Of a DNA stretch of 8,708 nt, positions 1-6,477 are shown piece after piece. Origin of the DNA: Alphaproteobacteria bacterium (GTDB lineage: Bacteria; Pseudomonadota; Alphaproteobacteria; Rickettsiales; JAIXRX01); the NCBI GenBank assembly GCA_027485005.1, contig JAIXRX010000055.1, positions 1 through 8,708 on the forward strand. Reading direction: 5' to 3'. The translations under genes and the position numbers were made by a program. Below the pieces are notes generated by a model, which was given only the letters and a program-made list of their open reading frames with translations, was not told where the DNA came from and ran no database searches. The stretch's first letter is position 1. The number at the start of each line of letters is the position of its first letter.

Positions 1-365
1 AGAACTCCGCCAGCGATTGTCCAGGGAACAATCTCATAGCTGGTGGTATTCCACACTATTTCGCACCAGCCTAAACCGGGCGTAATACGAATAGCGGGAG
101 GGATGCTGTTGCCCTCCTGTGTGGTAGGGATGGAAAGGCGTATCAACCACGCCTTTTGACCCATGTTAATGGTGTCTTTAACAGACGCCACCTGCACAGA
201 ATTTGACGCAAAGCCCTCCAACTTTTTGCTCACATGTGGGAGTTTGCCATTACTGGCATAGACCTTCACAAGTGAATCGAGTTGGTTGTGGGCACGGTCT
301 TTTTGTGCCCAAGCGGAACTTCCAATAAGGAAGCTCAACGCCAGAAAAAACATGAGTTTCTTCAT
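1..365 (-). CDS. Exported protein of unknown function (5' part, runs off window)
   Basis: Reading leftward from the ATG at 365-363, the frame stays open for 121 codons to the window edge, so the C-terminus is missing. The N-terminus is a classical Sec signal peptide: MKK, then a hydrophobic stretch (residues 4-17), then a small-residue site with likely cleavage after AWA at residue 20. The mature part begins QKDRAHNQLDSL. It has no transmembrane segment and no motif I recognise; there is one Trp/Cys-containing patch (GLGWCEIVW) near residue 100. It is probably periplasmic or outer-membrane associated. There is no evident Shine-Dalgarno before the ATG, but the signal peptide fixes the start well. 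A Pho-box-like site lies about 93 bases upstream, so phosphate-starvation control is a reasonable inference. The function is unknown. Confidence 0.8.
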   Translation of the reverse strand, partial: MKKLMFFLALSFLIGSSAWAQKDRAHNQLDSLVKVYASNGKLPHVSKKLEGFASNSVQVASVKDTINMGQKAWLIRLSIPTTQEGNSIPPAIRITPGLGWCEIVWNTTSYEIVPWTIAGGV

Positions 366-457
366 TTATTTTGAAAATTTAGATGAAGGCGTTTTGAGGC
401 GCCAATTGATTTAATTATTATTGTTCATCAATAACCCGCGCAGCTTATCAAAATTTG

Positions 458-475
458 ATGACAGTTTAATGACGG
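458..475 (-). promoter_or_regulatory. Putative PhoB binding site (Pho box)
   Basis: On the minus strand these 18 bases read CCGTCAT-TAAA-CTGTCAT: two 7-base direct repeats separated by a 4-base A/T spacer. That is the arrangement of the known PhoB box (CTGTCAT, four A/T-rich bases, CTGTCAC/T), with one clear mismatch in the first repeat. Eight bases downstream on the same strand is GATAAG, which matches a -10 hexamer at 4 of 6 positions; Pho boxes normally replace the -35. The leader to the start at 365 would be about 75 bases. The site faces the exported protein gene only. Assignment is by eye from the consensus. Confidence 0.5.
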
Positions 476-562
476 TTGAGAGTTTTTTGCATTTTTTTGT
501 TTTGGCGAATATTTACGAGATAGATTCTTGCCTTCGAAAGAATGATAAGTGGGGGGATATGT

Positions 563-653
563 GAGGCCAGTAGGCCGAATCAGCCTTGAGCAAAGCGCCA
601 TGTGAGCGGCAGGAAGCCGCGATAGCGGGCGCAACTTAAGAATAGTTCTTAAG
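563..653. other. Hairpin-rich intergenic segment
   Basis: Within the 366-635 intergenic region several inverted repeats are packed together. GGCC-AGTA-GGCC lies at 564-575. A nested stem-loop follows, with outer arms gcgcc 595-599 and ggcgc 628-632, and inner arms gcggc 606-610 and gccgc 616-620 around loop aggaa. A perfect 8-base inverted repeat (cttaagaa, 635-642, with ttcttaag, 646-653) overlaps the stop codon of the amidase gene. None is followed by a T-run on either strand, so none is a standard intrinsic terminator. It could be a 3' end structure for the minus-strand operon, a REP-like element or a small RNA; the sequence does not decide. The rest of 366-562 is AT-rich and holds only the Pho-box-like site. 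Confidence 0.4.
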
Positions 654-1400
654 CAGCCATTGTAGCGCGGTTTCGCACTCATTATCCCATTCGCCATTTA
701 CAAGCGCTGGGCGGAAATGGCGCTGAAACGCGGTGACGACGCGCATCGTCACCGCGTCAAAAACACCGTCCTCTTGTATCATGTAGCCATAGCGCGCAAG
801 GTCGCGTTGCAGCAGCTTTACGCCATTATGTTCGTCACCGATTTGGATGGTGGGGGGCAGATTCCATTCCTCGCGCTGTGCCGCCGTGGTACTGATGTCT
901 AGCGCTGTAAATTGCGGGAACACGCCAATGCCGTTTGCTGCGAAATCCGCCCATGGGAAAAGCTCGCCTGGGTCGTCTTTGCGGGCAGGCGCAATGTCCG
1001 CATGCGCGACGACATTGACAGGCGTGATAAGCGGATGGCGCTTTAGAATTTCCAAGCATAATGCTTTGACTGCATCCATCTGTGCATCCGGAAAGGCGCG
1101 GTAGCCCCACTCATGGCCGGGGTTTTGAATTTCAATGCCGATCGAATTGGCATTCACATTTTGTAGGCCGCGCCAAAAGCTAATGCCCGCATGCCATGCG
1201 CGCTGCTCTTCTTCTACCAGTTGCCAGATTTTGCCGTCTTCTTCCACCAGATAATGCGCGCTGACTTTGGCGGACTCATTGCACATGCGTTCGCGTGCAG
1301 CATCCACGTCTGGCATGCCAGTATAATGCAGCACCAGCATGGAAATGGGCGTGCCGTTGCGGCTGTCAAAATTCGGGGAGGGAGACGGATGAATCTGCAT
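636..1400 (-). CDS. N-acetylmuramoyl-L-alanine amidase, AmpD/AmiD type, with C-terminal peptidoglycan-binding domain
   Basis: This is a 254-residue zinc amidase that would cleave the bond between muramic acid and L-Ala in cell-wall (anhydro)muropeptides. The Amidase_2 domain spans about residues 15-150. The metal ligands expected for the family are visible as His25 (LVLHYTG), His133 (VVAHADIAP) and Asp143 (KDDPG), with Glu90 (GIEIQNPG) and Lys141 as likely catalytic residues. A PG_binding_1-like domain follows at about 188-250 (GVKLLQRDL, then DGVFDAVTMRVVTAFQ). That two-domain layout resembles AmiD, but there is no signal peptide or lipobox, so a cytoplasmic, AmpD-like recycling role is more likely. 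The start ATG overlaps the stop of the upstream transporter gene by one base (TAATG), which suggests translational coupling. Wall recycling is inferred from the family. Confidence 0.92.
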   Translation of the reverse strand: MQIHPSPSPNFDSRNGTPISMLVLHYTGMPDVDAARERMCNESAKVSAHYLVEEDGKIWQLVEEEQRAWHAGISFWRGLQNVNANSIGIEIQNPGHEWGYRAFPDAQMDAVKALCLEILKRHPLITPVNVVAHADIAPARKDDPGELFPWADFAANGIGVFPQFTALDISTTAAQREEWNLPPTIQIGDEHNGVKLLQRDLARYGYMIQEDGVFDAVTMRVVTAFQRHFRPALVNGEWDNECETALQWLLKNYS

Positions 1401-2275
1401 TAGCCAAGCTCCGCAGTGCGTGGACGACGAATGATGATAATGCCCACGCCGATGATGGTGATGAAGCCGCCAATGAGTGTTTGCGTGCTGAGAGGTTCGT
1501 TGTGGAACACAAGCTGGCTAAGGCTGATACCGAAAATTGGCACGAGCAGCGAGAAAGGCGTGACCAAGCTCACATCGTATTTTTTGAGCAGATAATACCA
1601 GCCGCTATAGCCAATAAGCGTGGAAAGAAATACGGAGTAACCCACGCAAAGGACGGGAAGAAGCGGTGTTTCAAGGATGCGGGCGAGTTGTTGGTCTTCA
1701 AACAAAAAGGACAGCAGAAGAATTTGTGGGGCGCTGAGCAAGCCCATCCAGCCGACGAGTGACATGATGGGAAAGCCCTGCATGCGTTTCATCATGATGG
1801 TGGCGATACCAAAAGCAAGCGCAGCAAATAGCACCAGCAAAAATCCTGTGTAATTGGCGCTCACATTCGGTGTGCCGACAACGACAATAATCCCGATAAA
1901 GGCAATCATGAGGCCGAGTGTACGCCATGGGCCGAGTTTGTCGTTGAGGAAAATCGCACCAAGAGCGCAGGCAAAGGGGGTGCCCAGCTGCGTGGTGATG
2001 ACGGAGGTGGCGATATCCAGCCCAAAATGCAAACCCGAAATGGCAAAAGCAAAATGGCAGGTGCCAAGCACAAAGGATAGCAGCGCAATGTCTTTCCATT
2101 GCTGTGGGGTTTGTGGGCGCTGCACAAATGGCGTAAGAATCAAGCCTACTGCGCCAAAGCGCAAGGCTGAAAACAAAAATGGCGGGAATTGTTCCATGCC
2201 AATTTTAGCCGCAATAAAATTGCCGCCCCAGCACGCACACACCAAAATAGCGAGGAGGATGTGCTGGAGCGACAT
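1400..2275 (-). CDS. EamA/DMT-family transporter (10 TM)
   Basis: This 291-residue integral membrane protein has ten predicted hydrophobic helices, arranged as two EamA repeats (about residues 5-140 and 143-285). Typical family features include the N-terminal ACWGGNFIAAKIG stretch, LRF in helix 2, the Thr-rich helix 4 (ATSVITTQLGTPF), and the matching SLVTPFSLLVPIFG in the second half. It ends in a basic tail (RRPRT), as is common in the family. DMT/EamA proteins export or exchange amino acids and other small metabolites; the substrate cannot be read from sequence. It lies 4 bases after the thiC stop and overlaps the amidase start by one base, so it is almost certainly co-transcribed with both. 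A link to thiamine precursors is possible from context but unproven. No clear Shine-Dalgarno precedes the ATG. Confidence 0.92.
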   Translation of the reverse strand: MSLQHILLAILVCACWGGNFIAAKIGMEQFPPFLFSALRFGAVGLILTPFVQRPQTPQQWKDIALLSFVLGTCHFAFAISGLHFGLDIATSVITTQLGTPFACALGAIFLNDKLGPWRTLGLMIAFIGIIVVVGTPNVSANYTGFLLVLFAALAFGIATIMMKRMQGFPIMSLVGWMGLLSAPQILLLSFLFEDQQLARILETPLLPVLCVGYSVFLSTLIGYSGWYYLLKKYDVSLVTPFSLLVPIFGISLSQLVFHNEPLSTQTLIGGFITIIGVGIIIIRRPRTAELG

Positions 2276-2279
2276 AGAA

Positions 2280-4172
2280 TTAAGAGGCTACTTTTTGATA
2301 TAATTCACCGCCTTCAGCGTTGAATTTATCCGCCATTTTTTGCATGCCTTGCTCTGCCGCAAGTTGCGCTTCTGCGCTGGCCGCCACTTGTTTGCCAAAA
2401 TCTGTTTTGGCAAAGTCGCGCACGTCCTGCGTGATTTTCATCGAGCAGAATTTTGGCCCGCACATGGAGCAGAAATGCGCCACTTTTGCGCCGTCGGCTG
2501 GCAGGGTTTCGTCGTGGAATTCACGCGCGGTGTCAGGGTCGAGGGACAGATTGAACTGGTCTTCCCAACGGAAATCGAAACGCGCACGAGAAAGCGCATC
2601 GTCACGTTTTTGTGCTGCTGGGTGGCCTTTGGCAAGGTCTGCTGCGTGTGCCGCGATTTTGTATGTAATCACGCCCGTTTTCACGTCGTCACGGTTTGGC
2701 AGCCCTAAATGCTCCTTCGGCGTTACATAGCACAACATCGCGGTGCCGAACCAACCAATCATCGCGGCACCTATGGCGGAAGTGATGTGGTCGTAACCCG
2801 GTGCAATGTCCGTCGTGAGTGGGCCAAGCGTATAGAATGGTGCTTCCGAGCAAGCCTCGAGTTGCTTTTCCATATTCTCTTTAATCAAGTGCATGGGCAC
2901 ATGGCCGGGGCCTTCAATCATCACCTGCACGTCATGTTTCCATGCGATTTTGGTGAGTTCACCCAAGGTTTTCAGCTCCGCAAATTGCGCGGCGTCATTA
3001 GCATCCGCAATGGAACCTGGGCGCAAGCCATCACCGAGTGAGAAGCTTACGTCATAGGCTTTCATGATTTCGCAAATCTCTTCAAAATGCGTGTAGGTAA
3101 AGTTTTCTTGGTGATGCGCCATGCACCATTTGGCGTGAATCGAACCACCGCGCGACACAATCCCCGTGGTGCGTTTTTCAGTAAGTGGAATGAACGGTAA
3201 GCGCACGCCCGCATGGATGGTGAAGTAATCCACACCTTGCTCGGCTTGTTCAATCAAGGTGTCGCGGTAGATTTCCCATGTGAGGTCTTCGACCACGCCG
3301 CCCACTTTTTCAAGTGCTTGGTAAATCGGCACCGTACCAATTGGCACCGGGGCATTGCGGATAATCCATTCGCGGATGTTGTGGATATTCTGGCCAGTCG
3401 AAAGATCCATCACTGTGTCACCGCCCCAACGGATCGACCACACCATTTTTTCAACTTCTTCGGCAATTGAAGAGGTGACGGCAGAGTTGCCGATATTCGC
3501 ATTGATTTTCACTTTGAAATTACGACCAATAATCATCGGTTCGATTTCTGGGTGGTTGATGTTGGCAGGGATAATCGCACGGCCTGCGGCGACTTCGTCA
3601 CGCACAAATTCAGGCGTGATGAGGTTGGGTAAATTCGCCCCAAAATGCTCACCGCCTTTAGCCGCTTCCCATGCTTCTAAGCGCCCCTCATTCTCGCGCA
3701 CCGCGATATATTCCATCTCTGGCGTCACGATGCCTTTTTTCGCATAATACATTTGCGACACATTGCCGCCAGCCTTCGCGCGCAGCACGGTTTTTTTGGT
3801 GTTCGGGAACATTTCCGCCAGTTTGGCAGGCACGCCTTGGCTTTGGCCGTTAACCTTAAAGCCGTTGTCCGCCAATGTTACTTCACGCGCGGGCACTTCT
3901 TCTACATCGCCGCGGGCGTGAATCCACTGCGCGCGAAGCTCAGGCAAACCCTCGCGGATATTGATTTTTGCATTGGCGTCGGTGTAGGGGCCAGAGGTGT
4001 CATAGACGTATAAATTCGGCTCGCCTGCTTTTTCAGAGAGCACGATTTCACGCAATGGCACTTTAATACTTTCGTTGCGCGGGCTCGCCACATACGCCTT
4101 GCGAGAGCCAACAATATTGCCAGTGCTAACATTATCAGGTGCGATATTTTTAACGGCGGGGGTCGAAGACAT
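2280..4172 (-). CDS. thiC: Phosphomethylpyrimidine synthase ThiC
   Basis: ThiC is a radical-SAM enzyme that converts aminoimidazole ribotide (AIR) to HMP-phosphate, the pyrimidine half of thiamine. From the chosen start (MSSTPAVKN) the protein is 630 residues, matching the usual proteobacterial length. Visible motifs include YDTSGPYTD near the N-terminus, IPANINHPE, NANIGNSAVTSS, SLGDGLRPGS and IEGPGHVPMH. The C-terminal iron-sulfur motif CSMCGPKFC has Cys568, Cys571 and Cys576 (CX2CX4C). The frame stays open upstream to 4451, but that extension lies antisense to mutY and does not look like ThiC. The ATG at 4172 has GGAG seven bases upstream. It is the first gene of an apparent thiC-EamA-amidase operon. 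The 65-base divergent gap to mutY shows no TPP riboswitch, which is unusual for thiC. Confidence 0.97.
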   Translation of the reverse strand: MSSTPAVKNIAPDNVSTGNIVGSRKAYVASPRNESIKVPLREIVLSEKAGEPNLYVYDTSGPYTDANAKINIREGLPELRAQWIHARGDVEEVPAREVTLADNGFKVNGQSQGVPAKLAEMFPNTKKTVLRAKAGGNVSQMYYAKKGIVTPEMEYIAVRENEGRLEAWEAAKGGEHFGANLPNLITPEFVRDEVAAGRAIIPANINHPEIEPMIIGRNFKVKINANIGNSAVTSSIAEEVEKMVWSIRWGGDTVMDLSTGQNIHNIREWIIRNAPVPIGTVPIYQALEKVGGVVEDLTWEIYRDTLIEQAEQGVDYFTIHAGVRLPFIPLTEKRTTGIVSRGGSIHAKWCMAHHQENFTYTHFEEICEIMKAYDVSFSLGDGLRPGSIADANDAAQFAELKTLGELTKIAWKHDVQVMIEGPGHVPMHLIKENMEKQLEACSEAPFYTLGPLTTDIAPGYDHITSAIGAAMIGWFGTAMLCYVTPKEHLGLPNRDDVKTGVITYKIAAHAADLAKGHPAAQKRDDALSRARFDFRWEDQFNLSLDPDTAREFHDETLPADGAKVAHFCSMCGPKFCSMKITQDVRDFAKTDFGKQVAASAEAQLAAEQGMQKMADKFNAEGGELYQKVAS

Positions 4173-4179
4173 AGGGGCA

Positions 4180-4183
4180 CTCC
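4180..4183 (-). promoter_or_regulatory. Shine-Dalgarno of thiC
   Basis: On the minus strand GGAG stands seven bases before the ATG at 4172. It is the clearest ribosome-binding site in the window, and it supports the ThiC start at 4172 over the longer open frame that reaches 4451. Confidence 0.7.
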
Positions 4184-4237
4184 AAAAAGCTGAATTTGAT
4201 TGCGCGCAACCTAACGAACATTTAGAACCATTACAAC

Positions 4238-5278
4238 ATGAAAACCAAGCACGATGCTCAACTTTTTGACGTAAAAAAATATCATCGCGATGTGCTGCGT
4301 TGGTATGAGGTGCATGGGCGAAAGACGCTGCCATGGCGCACCACGCGCGACGCCTATCATATTTATCTGAGTGAAGTGATGTTGCAGCAAACACAGGTGA
4401 AAACCGTGTTGGAGCGTTTTTATTTTCCGTTTTTGGAGACATTCCCGACAATTGAAGCGCTGGCCAAAGCGCCGCGAGAAAAAGTGCTCAAAGCGTGGGA
4501 AGGCTTGGGCTATTACCGCCGTGCGGGGTTTGTACATGAGGCCGCCAAAGCGGTGGTTGCCCAGCATGGTGGGCAGTTGCCACGCGATGTGGAGGCGTTG
4601 ATAGCGCTGCCCGGCATTGGCCGCAACACAGCGCATGCGTTGGCTTGCTTTGCCTATGGTGCCAGCGTGCCTGTGGTGGAAGCAAATGTGAAGCGCGTGC
4701 TGGCGCGATTGTTGGGCTGGGTGGAGATGCCGAAGGAAAAAAACATGTGGGAAGCGGCGCAAAACCTCACCCCAAAAAATGCTGAACATTCATTCAATTA
4801 TAATCAGGCGATGATGGATATTGGTGCGAGCATCTGCACGCCAAAAGCACCCGATTGCAAGGCTTGCCCGCTGGAAAGCCATTGCGCAGGGAAGGGCGCG
4901 CCAGAAAATTACCCCACAGCTAAGCTAAAGCTAAAAAAGGCGGCGCTGCCCGTGCGCGAACAGGTGGTTTTGGTGCTGGAATGGCATGGGCATGTGGCGA
5001 TGCAGCCGCGTGAAAGTGCGCTGTTGGGTGGGTTATGGCAGTTTGTGGAGCTAGAGGCGGGGACGAAAAGCTGGCAGGGAATGCGCTTTAAGAAAACGCA
5101 GATGAAAGGCGAAATTAGGCAGATTTACAGCCATTTTGAACGCCGCGCGCAATTGGTGCATGTGGTGCTGCCCCAAAAAATCAACCTGCCCACGCCACTA
5201 CAATGGATAAACGCCGACGAACGACAGAATCTGCCGTTTTCTGGCTTTGAGAAGAAGGTTTTTGCGGCATTTTTATAA
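4238..5278 (+). CDS. mutY: A/G-specific adenine DNA glycosylase MutY
   Basis: MutY removes adenine mispaired with 8-oxoguanine in base-excision repair. The protein is 346 residues, normal for the family. The HhH-GPD domain covers about residues 15-215, with catalytic Glu46 in SEVMLQQTQV and the helix-hairpin-helix LPGIGRNTAHAL at 124-135. The [4Fe-4S] cysteines are Cys200, Cys207, Cys210 and Cys216 (CX6CX2CX5C). The C-terminal NUDIX-like 8-oxoG-recognition domain shows LLGGLWQF (262-269) and YSHF (297-300), equivalent to the FSH loop. One oddity: the motif that normally reads VDGNV, with the second catalytic carboxylate, reads VEANV here (Glu148). The gene is divergent from thiC across 65 bases; no strong promoter or Shine-Dalgarno is seen. 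A short small-membrane-protein gene follows after 64 bases. Confidence 0.97.
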   Translation: MKTKHDAQLFDVKKYHRDVLRWYEVHGRKTLPWRTTRDAYHIYLSEVMLQQTQVKTVLERFYFPFLETFPTIEALAKAPREKVLKAWEGLGYYRRAGFVHEAAKAVVAQHGGQLPRDVEALIALPGIGRNTAHALACFAYGASVPVVEANVKRVLARLLGWVEMPKEKNMWEAAQNLTPKNAEHSFNYNQAMMDIGASICTPKAPDCKACPLESHCAGKGAPENYPTAKLKLKKAALPVREQVVLVLEWHGHVAMQPRESALLGGLWQFVELEAGTKSWQGMRFKKTQMKGEIRQIYSHFERRAQLVHVVLPQKINLPTPLQWINADERQNLPFSGFEKKVFAAFL

Positions 5279-5342
5279 AATGTTAATAATTGGGTGTTAG
5301 AATAAAGGGGTTAAATTAGTACTCACATAAAAAAATAACAAA

Positions 5343-5621
5343 ATGGAGTTCTTCGAAGATCTTATTGATGCCATTAGAGAAACTAATGGCTGGGCACTTT
5401 TAGTTGCCTTGGGTATTGGCGGTTGTATTATTTGGGCTGGCTACAGTGCTGGACCACACACAAACGCCGTCGCTGACGGTTTTGTAATTGCGGCATTATG
5501 CATGTTCGCTGGTAGCAATGACGGCGGTAGGGGAGCCCAACAAGTACAAGTCCCTTGTATGATAGTGTTCCTCGCGGGGTGCTATCAGTTTATCTATCTA
5601 TTTTTCTTTAGATGGGCATAA
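5343..5621 (+). CDS. Small hydrophobic membrane protein of unknown function
   Basis: This 92-residue protein begins with an acidic amphipathic segment (MEFFEDLIDAIRE). Hydrophobic stretches follow at about residues 17-34, 45-57 and 70-89, so it probably has two or three transmembrane helices. A Gly/Asp/Arg-rich loop (SNDGGRGAQ) sits before the last helix. No family is recognised. The ATG follows an A-rich leader without a Shine-Dalgarno; the 64 bases after mutY contain no convincing promoter, so it may be read from the mutY transcript. The base composition is more AT-rich than mutY. It ends in a short tandem duplication that spans its stop codon and is followed 32 bases later by an intrinsic terminator. 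Confidence 0.65.
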   Translation: MEFFEDLIDAIRETNGWALLVALGIGGCIIWAGYSAGPHTNAVADGFVIAALCMFAGSNDGGRGAQQVQVPCMIVFLAGCYQFIYLFFFRWA

Positions 5622-5644
5622 CCAAAAGATGGGCATAAACCAAA
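5610..5644 (+). repeat. 17/18-base tandem duplication over a stop codon
   Basis: Unit 1 (5610-5626, agatgggcataaccaaa) is followed immediately by unit 2 (5627-5644, agatgggcataaaccaaa); the units differ by one extra A. The first unit carries the last codons and TAA stop of the 92-residue membrane protein, and the second repeats that end as non-coding sequence. It looks like a recent slippage or duplication event. Confidence 0.85.
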
Positions 5645-5652
5645 TAACCTCT

Positions 5653-5684
5653 AAGGTCACCCACTGTGGGTGGCCTTTATTTTT
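5653..5684 (+). terminator. Rho-independent terminator after the 92-residue protein gene
   Basis: The arms aaggtcaccc (5653-5662) and gggtggcctt (5668-5677) pair over ten positions with one T-G wobble around loop actgt, followed by tttattttt. A weaker second hairpin (agcttt 5702-5707 with aaagct 5713-5718, then a T-run) follows within the same module, giving a tandem terminator. A-rich sequence upstream could give some activity in the opposite direction as well. Confidence 0.85.
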
Positions 5685-5724
5685 GAATATTGCCCGTTTC
5701 TAGCTTTAAGAAAAAGCTTTTTGC
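5653..5724 (+). repeat. 72-base direct repeat, copy 1 (terminator module)
   Basis: The segment matches 6347-6418 at 71 of 72 positions; the only difference is A at 5702 against G at 6396. Both copies are preceded by caaataa (5641 and 6341), with six extra bases (cctcta) in copy 1, so homology extends further left. The repeat contains both terminator hairpins. The single substitution leaves a G-T wobble pair at the foot of the second hairpin, so the structure is kept. Confidence 0.95.
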
Positions 5725-5728
5725 GACC

Positions 5729-5758
5729 TTGTCATAAAAGCTTCATTTGTTCTATGGT
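5729..5758 (+). promoter_or_regulatory. Putative sigma-70 promoter for the four-helix membrane protein
   Basis: A -35-like TTGTCA (5729-5734, 5 of 6 matches) and a -10-like TATGGT (5753-5758, 4 of 6) are separated by 18 bases. The pair lies directly after copy 1 of the terminator repeat and before the gene at 5836. Transcription would start near 5765, giving a leader of about 70 bases. This fits a self-contained promoter-gene-terminator unit. It was found by eye only. Confidence 0.4.
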
Positions 5759-5835
5759 ATTGGTGTGTGTATTCTCTTTTTTGCAATTTTGCACATAACG
5801 CCAAGGGAAACACCTGCGGCACAAAACAAAACACA

Positions 5836-6324
5836 ATGAAAAAAAATGCTAAAGGGCAAGCGATTGCCATGTTGTTAACGGGCTTTAATGTAGCCTTAAC
5901 AGTAGTGTTGGGAACACTACTAACGAACGCCATCTGGTTCAAGCACACTGTGCTTGGATTTCAAGCGGCAGATGTATTTTTTTCGATATTGCTCTTGGGG
6001 ATATTATCCACAAGTGTCTTAATATCGTTTTTCCACCACCATTTGGTGGAAACCAGATGGGAAATGCTGGGCGTAGCCGGCTACAAAATGAAGCCGCTAA
6101 GCCAACATGAAAGTATCGCAACTTTCATTTTTATAGTTCTTTTTTCCTTAGCATTCTGGGGACTAATTGGAATCCTAAAATTTAATATAGGTTTCTTGTT
6201 AGGAGGACTATACATAATCCCTATGGGAACCGCTTTAGCGATATGGATTATGATGTCTGGGTACAAATATTTGTCCATTTTTTCTTGGACAAATTTTATT
6301 GAATCCAGAATTGAGGCTGTTTAA
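5836..6324 (+). CDS. Four-helix membrane protein of unknown function
   Basis: From the ATG at 5836 (MKKNAKGQAIAML) the protein is 162 residues. Hydrophobic helices lie at about 9-32, 46-66, 94-115 and 117-141. There is a His-rich loop (FHHHLVETRWE, 66-76) after the second helix and a short hydrophilic tail. The frame is open upstream to a GTG at 5767, but those 23 codons are Cys/Asn-rich and unlike a membrane-protein start. The MKKNAK start gives a positively charged N-terminus and lies downstream of the candidate promoter. There is no Shine-Dalgarno, only an A-rich leader. A 60-base sample inside the gene (6121-6180) has 18 G/C, far below the core genes. It is flanked by the two copies of the 72-base terminator repeat. 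No family is recognised; it is not visibly related to the 92-residue neighbour. Confidence 0.7.
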   Translation: MKKNAKGQAIAMLLTGFNVALTVVLGTLLTNAIWFKHTVLGFQAADVFFSILLLGILSTSVLISFFHHHLVETRWEMLGVAGYKMKPLSQHESIATFIFIVLFSLAFWGLIGILKFNIGFLLGGLYIIPMGTALAIWIMMSGYKYLSIFSWTNFIESRIEAV

Positions 6325-6346
6325 AAAAAGTCTTTCATCTCAAATA

Positions 6347-6378
6347 AAGGTCACCCACTGTGGGTGGCCTTTATTTTT
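6347..6378 (+). terminator. Rho-independent terminator after the four-helix protein gene
   Basis: It has the same hairpin as the copy at 5653: arms aaggtcaccc (6347-6356) and gggtggcctt (6362-6371), loop actgt and a tttattttt tail. It lies 22 bases after the stop codon at 6322-6324, ending the unit before the 484-residue gene. Confidence 0.85.
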
Positions 6379-6418
6379 GAATATTGCCCGTTTCTGGCTT
6401 TAAGAAAAAGCTTTTTGC
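6347..6418 (+). repeat. 72-base direct repeat, copy 2 (terminator module)
   Basis: This is the second copy of the 5653-5724 module, offset by exactly 694 bases. Recombination between the copies would remove the four-helix protein gene together with its promoter and one terminator. The sequences after the two copies are unrelated, so the repeat ends sharply at the right. Confidence 0.95.
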
Positions 6419-6477
6419 CGCATAGGATGCGAAGAGAAATTAAGAAAATATTAAATAAAAAACGCTAAGCTTATGGC

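Noticed and set aside
601..625. CGGCTTCCTG on the minus strand, resembling the core of SAM/SAH riboswitches
   Set aside because: The flanking pairing arms of that riboswitch are absent, the match is explained by a simple gcggc/gccgc hairpin, and the downstream gene has no SAM link.
428..697. Minus-strand open frame of 89 codons
   Set aside because: It overlaps the 3' end of the amidase gene in another frame, and its composition (many Arg, Pro, Leu, Cys) is that of a chance frame; no start signal is visible.
4173..4451. N-terminal extension of the ThiC reading frame by 93 codons
   Set aside because: It lies antisense to the start of mutY, has no ThiC-like sequence, and the ATG at 4172 has a good Shine-Dalgarno and the normal family length.
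6030..6052. 8-base inverted repeat tttccacc/ggtggaaa inside the four-helix protein gene
   Set aside because: It is well inside a coding region with no T-run, and it encodes the FHHHLVET loop without disruption; most likely coincidental.
5641..6418. Integron-type gene cassettes with attC sites
   Set aside because: The 72-base repeats are terminator hairpins; the conserved GTTRRRY/RYYYAAC core sites are not found at their ends, and no integrase gene is present.
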